Positions 23,761 through 37,090 of a stretch of 64,000 nucleotides of DNA are shown piece by piece; position 1 is the first letter of the stretch, and every line of letters begins with the position of its first letter. The position numbers and the translations under genes were made by a program. Source of the stretch: Adenanthera pavonina (taxonomy: Eukaryota > Streptophyta > Magnoliopsida > Fabales > Fabaceae). The stretch covers positions 24,632,001 through 24,696,000 of the forward strand of contig JAIVEN010000021.1 of NCBI GenBank assembly GCA_026686845.1, read 5' to 3'. The notes beneath the pieces were generated by a model that was given only the letters and a program-made list of their open reading frames with translations, had not been told where the DNA came from and did not search any database.

Positions 23761-25430
23761 CAATCCCTTCACATATACAAGAAAAAAGAAAAATAGTGAA
23801 AAAAAGTATTTAAGGTGAACAGTGTTAAAACATTGCTACTTACAGCCAATTTTTAGGAAGCTTTAGTGTTTTCAATTGATTGATTAATGATTGATGATTG
23901 TGATGATAGTGTTCTATTTCTCGGCTATTTTTCTCCCTTTAACTGTCCTTTTTTTATTACTTTTGTACTATTTGTTTTTGTAAACATTAAATATTATCTT
24001 CTTTAAACTCTTTCTCTTTTAAACTTGTCCTCTTTTTTTTTTAAAGAATTATTTTCACAGTTTTATTTATTATCTTAACTTTTTTTTCTACAATTTTGAT
24101 TATTTTTTATTTTTTAAAATATTATAAAAAATTTAAAATTTTCTATCTCTAATTTCTTTCCTTACTATGAGCGTAACATATTTTTATATGATATTTGACT
24201 ACTTCTGATTAAAGGCTAAATTAATTTGCATTTTTAATTTAACTCAACTAACCTTTTGCATTATTGATATTCATTAATTAATTATCTCAACTAAATTTTT
24301 GCATTATTGATTAACTGAGACAAACTTTTGATCTCAAATCTCTGTTTATAATGGCTTGATATTACTATTGAATTTTGCGGGCTTATTTATGATGTTAAAT
24401 TTTCTGTTATCATTAGTTCTTTATTAATTATCATGGAATTATCCATGGCTTCATTTTTAATCAAATAGCCTTTGCCTATCCAATTTTTTTGGATCATGTT
24501 CTAAAATTAGATTAAATAAATTATTCTTATGTTGATGGTCTCAGCAATAAATGTGATAATTGGCATTCTATTATTAATTTCAATCTCAAATATAGCGACT
24601 TCTATTATCTTAATAACAATCTTGGAATTTCAATATTGGAAAGAAGAATTAATTAATTCATCATTAAAACATTCTATCATTGTAACTTTTTGGATATAAT
24701 AAGCATTGTGTGTAGTATGGTATAGATTGTAAGATTCAATATTTTTTGTTTTATATTGTCTATGTAGTTAACATATTTATAATTTTTATTATCAAATGTA
24801 ATGCACTTGTGAATTTCTTTATACAGTGTGATATTTTTCTAATCAATGAATAAATGATATACTTATTTTTATATTCTTAAATCAAATATTGTTAATCATA
24901 TTTCATTTCAAATTTAAATATATAACCTTTTGTATCATTTTTAATTTATTAGTGATTGGTAATAGTAATTGATGTTTTGTTTTTTTAATATAGTTGTTTT
25001 GTATGATACCACTTATTTTAAATTTAGTTATATATATATTATTCTTTTAATATTTTCTAAAATCTTCACATGTCCGCGCAAAGTCCGTTAAAATTTTGTT
25101 TGTGAAATACATGTGAAATGTTTGAAAGCCCAATAACAAAAACAAGATGTTTCATCCTACTAAGTGAGTAGAAGAGAACCCAATATGAAAATAAAAAGTA
25201 GTAGAAAATCAAACGCTAAAGCAAGAGTTTGGAATTGTGGTGTGCAGAGAATTAGTGTTGGAAAGTAGAATTAGTTAGTTTTGTTCTAAAAATAAGTCAA
25301 ATTCCTTACCTGGCGACACAACATCATTTGTTGTGAAAGAGATATGACAAAGGATTCGGCCTGGAAAAATATGTACAATCAACGTGAAACGCTTCAAATG
25401 TTCATATGCATGCTCAAAATTGCCAAGTAG
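23761..25430. other. Unassigned AT-rich DNA
   Basis: Very AT-rich with long T-runs. No coding frame or repeat family recognised. Confidence 0.4.
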
Positions 25431-25433
25431 GCT

Positions 25434-26168
25434 TACGAGGGCTTGTTTGTTTTAATTATAAGGGGTTAAGTAATGTTATTTAATATAGTGTAATGATAAT
25501 TATATGAGTGTTTGTTTGGTTTTATATTGGGGGTGTGAGAAATAAATTTATTTTTTATATTTAATTAAATATGAATAATTAGGAAAAGTTTAAATTACTT
25601 CCAAAGTGGTACTCAGTGATTATGGAGATATTAGCGGTGGCGGTGCTCAATCGGCATCTAGTGGTGGTGATGATGGCAACTAGCAATGGTGGTGGCGACT
25701 GGCAACCAACAATAACCACCACCATCGGTAATAGTGCTCAGTCGGCATCCAGCGTTAGTAGCAATGGCAGCGAGCGATTGATGACCAACAACAATGATGG
25801 CAGCTGGTGACTAGTAGTGTCGACAAAGACCGACAAAGACCAACGGCCAGTGGTGACTAGTGATTAGTAGTGGCAATTGCGGGCAACAGTGGTGGTAGTC
25901 AACAAGCAGCATTAGTGGCGTTTGGTGATTGGTGATAGCAGTTGGGATGGACATTTTTGGTTTTGTGAAGGGTAGTTTAATCTTTTTACAATCGATTACA
26001 ATTATATAATCATTATCACAGCTTTTTAGAAATGAAAGAAATTACTTGATTTGAAATGCTGAAGTAATCTTCACTACTTGAATTTTGTGCCACCAAACAC
26101 CCTCAATCATGTAATATAAAGAGAATTACATCACATACCTCCTCCTATAATCAAACCAAATGAGTTCA
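25434..26168. mobile_element. Non-autonomous DNA transposon with GC-rich GGTGG/GGCAAC core
   Basis: About 95 bp at the left (GCTTGTTTGTTTTAATTATA, then GAGTGTTTGTTTGG) matches the reverse complement of the right end (CATTTGGTTTGATTATA, then GAGGGTGTTTGG), giving degenerate terminal inverted repeats. The core (25,620-25,950) is far richer in G than its surroundings and built of short GGTGG, GGCAAC and AGCAATGG-like words, repeated in part (CGGCATCTAG and CGGCATCCAG). No transposase. Superfamily uncertain because no clean target duplication is visible. Confidence 0.55.
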
Positions 26169-26169
26169 G

Positions 26170-27500
26170 GATTGAACAAAATCATCTAACACAAATGATA
26201 ATTTAAAAATTTTACCTTCTAACCTATATATAGGTAGCAAAGACCTCCACTATTATGCTTAAGGTCAAATCACTTTAGACACTCACTGTGGTTGGGGTTA
26301 ACAAGATGTAGTCAGCAGAATTTTCAACGTTTCATTATTCTTCACTTGTGACGAAATCAAGTCATGTTGTAGGTTGCTAAAAGAGTAGGGAGCCAATTAT
26401 TTGAGAGAGAGAGGAGATAATTTCCAAGGAAGAAAAGGACCCCAACTATGCAATGTATAATGAAGAAGAAAAGATAGATGCAAAAACAAGCATCAAGGTA
26501 AAATTTTGAAATTAACATTTTTTTTTCATGTAAATAATCCTAAGTCGTTGGTCAACTTGTTAGTCCTCTAACAATTTGTATGGTAGAGGTGTTCGAATGC
26601 TAGAACTCGTGATAATCTTGTTTGTAGGGTAGAGTTACCAGGTCACAAACTACGACGCTATTTGGCCTAGTTAAAGCAAGAAATAGGAGAGAATTATTTC
26701 ATTCTAATGCCTTGGTAAGATGCGATGAAGTTAGCAAAACTTAAAAAGAACGCAATTTTACATAATGGAGATGAAAGATGCAATAGAATAAAATGAAATA
26801 CTTTATTTAATCCATATTATAAGGGATTTTTAACTAATTCATATTTTTTTAAAAAAATTAGTTATAAACCTTAAACTTATTAAAAAAACCTAATATCTCA
26901 TTTTTATCCTTATTAATTATTAAGTTTTGCTTATCTCTCTTTTTTTAAATCAAGAGACAAGTAATAAATTAATAAAAATAAAAAAAGTAAACTACTACTA
27001 AAAATTAATATAAAAATTTTATATTTTGGATCAACTAAAAATTTTAAAAGACCTATTATAATATAGACTGAAGTGAGTTATTACCATTAGTGAGGCTGAT
27101 TTTCGGGTTTCATGTTATCGAAGATGATTTTTATTCTCATTTCCACTGCCACAAAAATAGTCCCCATATCACACGTAACATAACAATCGTAAGAGTTTGT
27201 CGAGAAATTTTTAATACTTCTCCTATTTTTATTATATTGTATTTTGTATAACAATTTTTTTTATTCAAAATATAGAGTATTTGATATTTTACTTCTTATT
27301 TTATTTTTATCTTTAATTCTTTCTTATTCTATAACCCTACAATAATAATAATAAAATAGAGAATTTAATAAAAAAATTAAAAAATATTGATACTTTTACA
27401 TTAATTCCAAATGAAAAATAGTTTATTTAATATATATATAATTCATATAAAATACCTTATAATATACACAAAATAATACATGCTTATAGAATAAAAAATT
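26170..27500. other. Unassigned AT-rich DNA
   Basis: No gene recognised. Contains low-complexity A and T runs. Confidence 0.4.
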
Positions 27501-28067
27501 AGCACAACCGAGAACAAATACATAGAAATGTATCAAGTTTGTTTTTTCGCCTGATAGAAATGTATCAGGTTAAAACCGTCGATCTTGTGCACTGAAAATG
27601 CCCATCTAATTGAAACAATATTTTGTGATGCGACGACGGAGATTGCTGTGTGAAAGAAACTACGATATTAGCCCTATCAACAAAAAAGAAACTTCGATAT
27701 TAGGGGATGACGAGTACAAAAAAAAATTGATTTAGAGTTACTTTCAGGAAAACAAAATCAATAATCAATAATTACCATGAAAGTCAAGTGATCTGGTACA
27801 AAAATATAAGAATTGCGCCTCAGTAGTTTATATCCCAATTCCACAATTGATACAACAAAGACGATCAAAATAAATGCCATTCAACTACAAATTTTAGCCG
27901 ACCCAAGATGAAAAGCTTTCTTTAATAAGCCATCAGATAATTTAACCACGGTTTCCCACCAGATCATGCAAAGCCAATACCCCAAAAAAAGTGAGAGGTT
28001 AACACAGCCGACCGATGGACAAAAGCAGGACAAACCCTTCCAAAAAAAGGAGATTAAAAGCACCACT
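27501..28067 (-). other. 3' flank of the RH40-like helicase gene
   Basis: Sequence after the helicase stop codon; it must hold the 3' UTR and polyadenylation region. The exact end cannot be placed. Confidence 0.5.
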
Positions 28068-30251
28068 CTAGACATTGGGAACTGATTGAAGGCTAGGGTC
28101 TACTACAGCCTCTGGATTAACTGGCTCAGTACCCCCAACAATTGGCAACTGCTCCACGTGTTCAGTTCCCAGACGCGAGTTCCCTGCAGACCTGGGGGAC
28201 AGAGAGAACATTTTTTGTTCAGAAGTTCCTGCTTCTTGTGCTATATTCTCATTCTGATTAGAAATCTGTGACCTATCATGTCTATCATCACTGCAGCTTC
28301 GACTACGGCTGCGACTGTAACTTCGACTACTACGGCCACGGCTGCGACTGCGACTCCGGCTAATGCTACGGCTATAACTGCGACTCCGACCACGAGACCA
28401 GCTGCGACTTCGACTACGACCCCTACTCCAGCTTCTACTCCTGCTCCTGCTCCTGCTGCGACTTCTGCTATAATCCCATGTTCGAACCCTTTCAGGGCTG
28501 CGACTGTAACTTCTGCCTCTATTCCTGTAACCAACATCTCTTCTGTTGTCAAAACGCCCACGTCCACGCCCGCGTCCACGCCCATCCATGCTGTAACGCT
28601 CATTAGAGTCACGTTCACCCCTACCCCAACGAACATGGCCACCTCGAGGCCCACCCAATCCCCGACCCCTGTTGCCCCTACCAGGAAAGAAATCACCTCT
28701 TCCACCTTGCAGATTAGGACCGTCCCTTATGCCACCACGACCACCAAACCCACCACCATCCCTCATGCCACCACGACCTCCAAACCCACCACCATCTCTC
28801 ATGCCACCACGACCACCAAAACCACCATCTCTCATGCCACCACGGCCACCAGACTCCCAGCGGCCACCACCAGAGTCAAATCGGGTCATTCCACCCCGAT
28901 CCCTTCCAAAGTTAGTTGGCCCACGCAAAGCCATCTGCCGTAACTCTGGAGGCACGAGCTGGTTAGCACCCTCCAAAACTTTAATCAAGTCACCCGCATG
29001 TTTCCAGTCCTGCTCAGAGATAAAGGTGTATGACACTCCAGTGGCTCCAGCCCTTCCTGTTCGTCCAATACGATGTACATAGTCCTCAATTCCAGTCGGG
29101 AAATCATAGTTGATCACAACCCTGTAATAAGTAATTTCAGAGAACATAACTAAGAAAATATGAATGAAGCAAAGACCATCATGAACTCAGAAAATAACTG
29201 TAATCTAATGCCATCAAATATCACATTAAAAATTAAAAAAGTAAATAAAATTATGTCCAAATACTAATGTACTTAAGTTACAAAGCAGCCAACCTTATAT
29301 CCTTAATGTCAAGCCCACGAGCAGCAACATCAGTGGCAACTAGAATTGGTGATTTCCCTGTCCTAAACTGATTCAAAACCCAGTCTCTTTCACCTTGAGA
29401 CTTGTCTCCATGAATTGCAGCAGCACCAAAATTGCGGCTAATGCTGCGGGCAAGTTGATCACATAACCTCTTCGTGGAACAAAATATTATGACCTTAGAA
29501 CCTCGTTCTTGGGATCTGATGATCTGCTCTAAACGCCTTTGTTTCTCCAGTTGTGGAACAACTTCAACATACTTCAACATTACAAGACAACAAAGGAAAA
29601 TAAGTCACCAAATCAATCCAACCAAAAACAATTTCTTCCGTAGAAGTTATATTCTAAGGGGAAAAAAGGTGGTGAATGGCACACATGAGCCTAAGGCCAA
29701 AAAGGAAGACATAATTCATTCAAGAACTTTAAATGAATATATCATTCAAGCTATTTGCAAAGTAAAAATTTAACATTCTGAAATCTCTATTTCTATAAGC
29801 AATTAATATTGTACAAGTACATGCAGATAGAAACTCACAAGCACACACACAAAAAGCACACTCAAAGGTATACTGATTCAGTGTCTTTGCACATTATATT
29901 ATAGAAAAATTTAAAATTTTGGAGCCCCAATGTTAAGAATTATGTACCTATAATATATCCCTTTCCTGTTATGGACCAGTAGTCTCTATGTACTTGAAAA
30001 GGCAAACTTCAAGGGCTGAAAGTCTTGCCAACTAAATATACCCATACCAACATGAAGGTTCATAAAATGACCAAGGGTGAAAATGCTTCCAAATTAAGTC
30101 ATGAATGCAAAACAAAATTGCAGTTAGAGGAATTTTAAAGCCCAATTAAATTCAGGCAAAAAATCCAAGAATCTCATGAAACTTATTTTTTAAAGCTGAA
30201 ATAGTCAGCTCAAAAATTAAACATCAACAGCCCTTGCTTTTGCACCCAAAA

Positions 30252-30299
<48 letters not shown>

Positions 30300-33200
30300 T
30301 AAAAAAAACATATAATACTCTATTATTCAAACTATTCATGTGCAACCAAAAATATTAGACAAGAACTTCAATCATATCATCAAGATGGGATTCAGTCTCA
30401 TTCTATTTTTTTTTCTTGGTATTTTGTTTTTCTATTGCAGTATCAGCCACGCTAGAAACATGTTCAAGCTGAAAATATTTCTTTATTCTAAAAAGTACAG
30501 ATATGTATTGTCTATACCACTGCACTGTCAGTGTTCCATCCAACACACTTGAATATAGGTGTCCAGGTTATATACATAAAAGGATATATATGTGTGTACA
30601 TAATGCTTGCTGATCTCCATAAACATTGGCTTGTACATAATCGAGAAGGGAAAAAAAAAAATATATATATATATAAGAACGCGCACAAGAGTTAGGCATA
30701 TCCCCAAAAATTCTTCACACCATATGGAATTTATTCGTCACATAATATTTCTTACTCTACTAATCCTTGAATCACACCTATAACAGCAGCAATAAAAAAT
30801 ACCAGCAAAGGAAAACATAAATTGATCACCGGAGCAACTAATTGTTTATAGCTTTTAGAAAGCAAAAGACAACAAGTATCATAAGCTTACGTTTCAACCA
30901 AAGGGGCACTTATTCTGGCCAAAAAGAAAAAAACCAAAGGGGCACTTATCCAATACCTGTGTAATAGCTTTATTTGCGGCAAGCTCATCAACATTTCCGA
31001 TATTAACCTGGACAGGATTAACAAGGAGATCACCCGCAATTTTTCGTACTTCTTTTGGCCATGTTGCTGTGTACATAAGAGTTTGTCTGCGTGGTGGTAT
31101 CTCATTCACAATCTTGCGGATTTGAGGCTCAAAACCCATATCAAGCATTCGGTCAGCCTCATCAAGCACAAGAAGTGAGACTTGGCCAAAGTCAATTTTC
31201 TTCATTTCAAGTATGTCATTGAGCCGACCAGGAGTAGCAACAACAATGTCTGCTCCACGGTCCAACTCTTTTAGCTGAAGAACTTTTGGTGCTCCACCAT
31301 ACAAGCACTGCAAAGAGGAATGAATTGAAGAGACACACCAAGAGAACATGAAAACCAAGTCAACAGACTAAACTTCTGAGAAAGGATTAAATATAAAAAT
31401 AAGATTATATTACATTAAAAACTAAACACAGACCGTGCAGGAGACCTGTGAAGATCTGCCAAATTTTATGGCCTCGTCTTGAATCTGTGTTGCAAGTTCA
31501 CGTGTTGGAGCCAATACTAATACTGTGGGGCCATTCAGGGGATTGTTACGCCGGTCTCTGAGAACCATGAACGCAGGTATTAAATAGCCCAATGTTTTTC
31601 CAGAGCCTGTTTTGGCAATAGCCACTATGTCCCTACCCTGTAGGGCAACAGGCCATGTTTGAGCTTGAATAGGTGTGGGAGTTGAGAAGCCAGCAGTATA
31701 GATCTGAAATAAGAACATGTACAAGTAATAAGCAGCATGAACATTTGATACATCCAATTCCTTTTGATTTACAACACAAATCACATTCAATGGTGCACTT
31801 AATTTAGCAAACAACAATGAAAGGACCCATAGGTTATGGTTGCTTACTGAAGCAACTTAAAAGGTCAATAAAGACATAAGAGGCGGAGCCAATAAGCAAC
31901 AAATCCCACGTCACATAAGGTGAAATTTCAATAAAGGGCCAACCACCCTTCTAGAAGATGCCCAAGAAAGGCTCCAACCATCCATTTTGCAGGCTCCAAA
32001 AATCAGGATAGTAGTTGCACATGTAATTGTGACAATAGCTGCAGCGTACGACATATGCTCCTGCTCTGGAGCAGATATCGCACCTGCGACAAGCGAGAAT
32101 AGATGAGTTTAAAAGTAAGGTTTAAGGAAAAAAACAATGAAAAAAAAAAAAAAAGTGGAGCCATTTCTTCAATAGGGATTACCAAAGCATGCAACACCAT
32201 TTAACAGGAGAGGATAAGCTTACCTCTCTCAAAATCTCTGGAGGGAACCCAGCAGCATCAAATGTCATGAAGGGGGGAGGAACATTGTCACCCTGTCATG
32301 TAAGACAAATGTTAATGTCAGAACAGCCCAGCCAAAGTAACACAAAAAAACAGAAAGTTCAAACAAAAGCCACCAATCTACATAACAATTAAAACAGCCA
32401 TACAAGGCCCAACCCACATCAGCGTGCTGTGAAAAACATTTTGTGCTGCACTATACATGAAAAAAGCCATACTAAACATCAGCAAAGAGAATTTTTTTAT
32501 GTTAAAAATATCATAATTGTAACATGTTAGATCAAAGTAGTCAAAGGCAAAAGACGCACTTGAGACGCAAAGCCTATAAAGCGCCTAAGGCAATATGCAC
32601 TAGAAAGGCATGCACTCGAGTGACGCTAGGCACAACAATAAAAAATAGATGATATGTAGAGTATAACATAAACTTTCCAATTAGTAACTTCTATAATTTC
32701 TTAAACATAAAACTTTCCTATCTTGCATTAAAATTTATAACAATTAACTATCTCAAATCTTAATTCTTATTAAAACATATCTTAATTCTTAAACATAAAA
32801 TAGATGATATGTAGAGTATAACATAAACTTTCCAATTAGTAACTTCTATAATTTCTTAAACATAAAACTTTCCTATCTTGCATTAAAATTTATAACAATT
32901 AACTATCTCAAATCTTAATTCTTATTAAAACATATCTTAATTCTTAAGTAGGTGAGAGAAACAAGCAACCAACAAGTACAAACAAAAGTTGTGGCAATGT
33001 GGTGGCATAACAAGCAAACTCCACAATAGCAAAGCCAAAGCATGCAAAAGGCATGCTTGGTACTTCTTTTTTCTTCCAGGTGCCAAAAGGTGCACACCTC
33101 TCACATACAAAGGCACCAAAGGAATGCATCTTTGGGTGCCGGACTGAACCCACCGCCTCTCTAGTGATGCGAGGCGATGGGTCTGTTTTGTGCCTTAGGC

Positions 33201-34964
33201 ACTGAGGCACTCGCCTTTACAACACTGTGTTAGATAATAATCATGATACGGCTTGAAAAAGCTTGGACATGTCAAAATCAACATCAACTATGCTCTTCAT
33301 ATCCAGATATATTAACAGAAATACTGATACAGAGTCTAAAAGGATTATCTCAAAAGAAAAAGCGCAAACCGTTGCTGTAACTTCATGTTGCTGACGGTAA
33401 ACTTCAGCAGGCGAGAGATCAGTTACATGAGGCCTTGTCAAAGAGTTACTAGCAAGTGGTGGAGGTCCTCCAATAGGAGGATTATACATATTATGCATAC
33501 TGTGCCCTGGGATGCCACTTAACCCATTTCCACCAGGCAATACATTTTGAAAAGGGGAACTGCCAATCCTCAAATCCTGCAATGATAGAGAACAAAATCA
33601 TCAGCTTAAGATCAAAACTTTAGAGAATCATACATGCATTGCAACATAAGGGAGAAGTTTTTGACACAACCATTATATACAAAATGAAGTGACAATGCCA
33701 TTTTTCACAGAAGCACAATGATACCCAAAGGAAAAAAATAGTATGGCAACAATTTAGACTTGAAACTTAACAAAACCTGCTGATTTCTTGAAATGGGTAC
33801 TGGTGCAATATTTGGATGCTGAGAACCCATCGATGGCATCTCCTTGCCAGAATTGTAGTAATATTCATTCACAGCTCTACCGCGAAAGTTATCCTCATGT
33901 CCCATCTTCACGTCAACAGGATGGACATTAGATGGCTGGCCATGCATCATTCCTGGGCCCATCTGGTTTTGAAAGCTATGACCATGTTGATAAATTAAAT
34001 CAGCACTACTTTGCTGTGATTGCATTGCTGCAGTAGGTTGTTGCATGCTCCCTGCTATACCACCAAATGGTTGTGGTTGGCCAGCATTAACACCTACCCG
34101 TGGCACCTGGACAGAGGTAATTCCAGCAGGAATGTTCTGATTGCTTTGCACAGACAAGGCATTCTTTTGTTGATACTGAGATGGTGAAAGTCCAACTTGG
34201 CTTCCATTTTTAAAATCTACTTCCTCTATCTTTGGGAATGCTGCTTGAAACTCCTGTTGATTTTCCAGTGGCTGACCATGCATGTTATGCTGGATTGGTT
34301 GTGAACTTTGTTGCCCAGTTGAATGCATGCTTTGTGAATATGGCATGTACTGTAGGTTCTGGTGACTGAATTGATGAGCTTGTGGCTGTACCACATATGA
34401 ACCATGATCCTGGGTGGCTACTTGCCCAAAAGGTTGTGACTGGATGGCTTGTTGATGATGTATTTGCTGAGGTGGAATTTGCTGACTCAGAGGCTGCAAC
34501 ATCTGCTGCTGTCTGACCTGTTGCATACTTGGTTGCGGCATGGGCTGTTGTGATTGTGAACTCTGTTGTTGTCCAGCTTGTGCCACTTGAGAAGGCTGCT
34601 GCTGAGTGACCTGTGCCACCTGAGGACTATGCTGTTGGGATAAGAGGCTCATTTGCTGTACCTGTTGGTGAGAGGCTTGTAGTAACTGCTGCCCATGTTG
34701 TGCCACCACCCCACCAGGTGGCACTGAATGAGCCACTGGTATGGGAGCCAGCTTGGGAGTAGAAACTGCAGGAGGAGGCCCTGCAGGCAATGGTGGTGGC
34801 AAAGCTGTAGGCTTTTCATACTGGGTAATGTTGGTTTCAGGATTCCAATAGTATAATAGACCCGTGCTTCCATCAATCAATCCCTTCCACGGTTTTGGAA
34901 GGGTGGGATCATCAGGTGCATATCGTGGACCAAGAGCAGCCGGAGCTGCCTCAGCTGTTGCCAT
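28068..34964 (-). CDS. RH40: WW-domain DEAD-box ATP-dependent RNA helicase, RH40-like
   Basis: Seven coding exons: 34964-33777, 33576-33370, 32292-32224, 31703-31434, 31307-30957, 29571-29294, 29121-28068; all joins are GT-AG and in frame, giving about 1138 aa. An N-terminal WW domain (about residues 24-52: PKPWKGLIDG, YYWNPET; Tyr at the second Trp position) binds proline-rich partners. A long Gln/Pro-rich region follows (to about 465). The helicase core has the Q motif (GFSTPTPIQ, 493-501), motif I AKTGSGKT (518-525), Ia PTRELA (554-559), DEAD (627-630), TAT in place of SAT (658-660), ATDVAARGLD (774-783) and HRIGRTGR (804-811). The tail has GGRGGMRDGG repeats and a long Arg-Ser tract. Such enzymes remodel RNA in the nucleus. 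Size and layout fit Arabidopsis RH40 better than the shorter RH14 and RH46. The gene looks intact. Confidence 0.95.
30248..30299. repeat. (AAT)n microsatellite in a helicase intron
   Basis: About 17 consecutive AAT units lie in the fifth coding intron (30,956-29,572). A short (AT)n run lies at about 30,660-30,675 in the same intron. Confidence 0.95.
32533..33227. mobile_element. hAT-type MITE in helicase intron 2
   Basis: A 695-bp block flanked by an exact 8-bp duplication TGTTAGAT (32,525-32,532 and 33,228-33,235). The ends are inverted: CAAAGTAGTCAAAGGC at the left, CAGTGTTGTAAAGGC as reverse complement of the right. Subterminal sequence is full of GCCTAAGGC/GCCTTAGGC words. Eight-base duplications and C-A ends point to the hAT superfamily. 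No coding capacity. It lies within the intron between coding exons 2 and 3, away from the splice sites. Confidence 0.85.
32642..32947. repeat. Identical 151-bp tandem duplication, period 155 bp
   Basis: 32,642-32,792 and 32,797-32,947 appear identical by eye, inside the hAT MITE. The absence of changes suggests a recent duplication. Confidence 0.93.
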
Positions 34965-35600
34965 GTATAATATGTATTACTACAATCACAAAGAGGAACA
35001 GCTGTTCAAATTAAAAAAAAAAAAAAAAAGTAAAGACACTAGAACCCTGAAATTCCGTCTGTACCTGCTAGAACCCACTAAAAACAGAGACATAACGGCC
35101 TAAATTCTGCCCCTCCCAAAAAAAATCCTCAGAACATTTAAACTCCTTAAATATTCGAAGAACCGATCAAAAGACAGCAAAAGAAACTTAGAGACATGTT
35201 AGAATAGTCACTATTTCGCGCTTCATACATAACATAGTTCAGAAAAATCTAACAAGAAAGAGGGAAAATAACAGACGATTTAAAAAAAAATGAACAAACA
35301 CAGATAAATTAAATGGGCAATTCCATCACTAAACCGTCTCATAAACCCTAGAAAATCATTTATCGACTAAAATCAATCTCATTAAGTAAAGAATGCCGAA
35401 GATACATACCTGGATGAAAATGTAATGGTCTCAAAGGTTGATTTCCTTACATGAATCAGTGCGCATAATGCCTACTGCTTTTTCGTCCTTCCTCCTGCGC
35501 CACTGACTATGATTCGAAGGGAAAATAAAAAAGAGGAAATCAAGGAAACGATAATTGGACCCGTATGTTAGGGTTAAAGGAGCCGCCAACAATGGTTCAG
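34965..35600 (-). other. 5' leader of the helicase gene with a leader intron
   Basis: A donor CAG/GTATGTATC places the end of the noncoding first exon at 35,410; an acceptor after a T-run (TTTGAACAG) places the next exon start at 35,001, 37 bases before the ATG. The leader intron is therefore 35,409-35,002. The transcription start is not fixed; about 35,600 is an estimate. Confidence 0.7.
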
Positions 35601-35692
35601 CATCAGTTATCTCGTTCCGCCCAAGAGCAAAATTTGGTGGGTAATATAGTGGGCCGCGGGCCTGGCTATATTATATATATATATATATATGT
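35566..35692 (-). promoter_or_regulatory. Helicase promoter elements: telo-box and site II
   Basis: Upstream of the leader exon are a telo-box AACCCTAA on the gene strand (35,575-35,568), a TGGGCC site II element (35,650-35,655) beside a GGGCCGCGGGCC palindrome, and a TATA-type (AT)n stretch at about 35,666-35,692. Site II plus telo-box is the usual arrangement in plant promoters of translation- and growth-related genes. Function is inferred. Confidence 0.5.
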
Positions 35693-35699
35693 TTTCTAG

Positions 35700-36751
35700 A
35701 TAATTTGGTTATTATATGCTGATTGATAATGAATTTTAATTTTTTAAAAAGAATATTTCCATTTCCGTTGAAATTTCTGAACTTTTAATGGCCAAAATTT
35801 TTGTAACTTTCAAATTTCATTTTTGACAAATAATTGCAATAAAAAAAATTATGTCCAGTACTTTATATATTTATCATTTATAATTCTCAATTATAAATAT
35901 TATATTCAACTTATTTCTAATATTAGATAAAATCACCATTGTTAAATACTTGTATGGTCTCTTTATTTGTATTATTAATCTTATATATTCATTGTTCTAT
36001 ATCCTTCTTTTCTTTGGGTAATCTAAAACTTATTTACGCACCGATCCATGTATAGTGACAAAAAGCCCTTTGGGAGCGATTTTTTTTTTTTGGTGAGATA
36101 AATAGGAGTAATACATTTCTTGTGAGAAAAAAAATTGAAAAAAATTCTTGAAGTGGTTTTCCTTTAGAAAGAAATGTATTTTCTACTTTAGACAGACAGA
36201 AAACTATAGAGTAACCTGAAAATTACCAGAGCTTATTAAAAAATCGGTGAGTTATGAAGGTGCTTTGATTTCTGTGACTATAGAGCCATTCAATCTAGTC
36301 TATGTTTCTTCACTTCTCATATACGATATCAATCCGATGAATAAGTAAATGACGTCGAACCTTTTATTATTATTATTACTTTATATCATTTTTGTAACTA
36401 TTATATGTATTAATGTATAGAATTACAATTTTTGTTGTTTTACTTTTTCAAAATTTATATTATATTTTGACCCCCGTCCCTTGTATTGTAGAATAATTAT
36501 AATTTTAATTTTATGAAACTAAAGCACAAGTAAGGCTCTTCTCCTAATAAATGAATCTTGTGTGAGCCTCGGTAGATCTTGAACCCAAAATAAGTTTCTT
36601 AACTTTTGGCCCAAAAAAAAACATAAGTTTCTTTTTTAATTAGAAATAATTATTATTAAATAATAATAACAAAATATGATATTATTGTCATATATGTTAA
36701 TCTTTATATAATAATTCGGTCAAAAAAAGCTTTATACAATAATAAAGTATT
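35700..36751. other. Unassigned AT-rich intergenic DNA
   Basis: No gene or element recognised. Confidence 0.4.
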
Positions 36752-37090
36752 TTGGTTTTACATTTAGGAAGTTGTAAAAGTCTCAAATTAAATGTTGTCT
36801 GTACTGATCTAGCTGCAGCTATATATAGCATTTGGAAGGAGAGAAATAATCGTATTTTTCAACAGGGAAGATGTAATGTGGATGAAATTCTCATGTTGCT
36901 TAAGAAGGAGGTGCAGATCAGCATTGAATTTTGCTCTCAAAGAAATAAGTCTTTCAAAGATTAGTCTTATTTAACTCAGCTTTTGCAAATTGCAAGAAGG
37001 TGGCTCTAAGTAATCTTTGCCTTTTTTGTTTGTTGTAAAGAATGATTATTTTTGGTTAATGCAAGCTACTAACATTTCTGTCCAAAAAAT
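36752..37090 (+). mobile_element. L1-type LINE 3' fragment
   Basis: An open frame to 36,964 reads AIYSIWKERNNRIFQQG, the end of the zinc-binding region found at the C-terminus of plant L1 ORF2 proteins. It is followed by about 120 bp of 3' UTR-like sequence ending near an A-rich stretch (37,086). Severely 5'-truncated; not functional. Confidence 0.7.

Noticed and set aside
28241..29082. Long Thr/Ala/Pro-rich plus-strand and Val/Ala-rich minus-strand frames
   Set aside because: Shadows of the RGG and RS tail of the helicase, produced by its repetitive codons.
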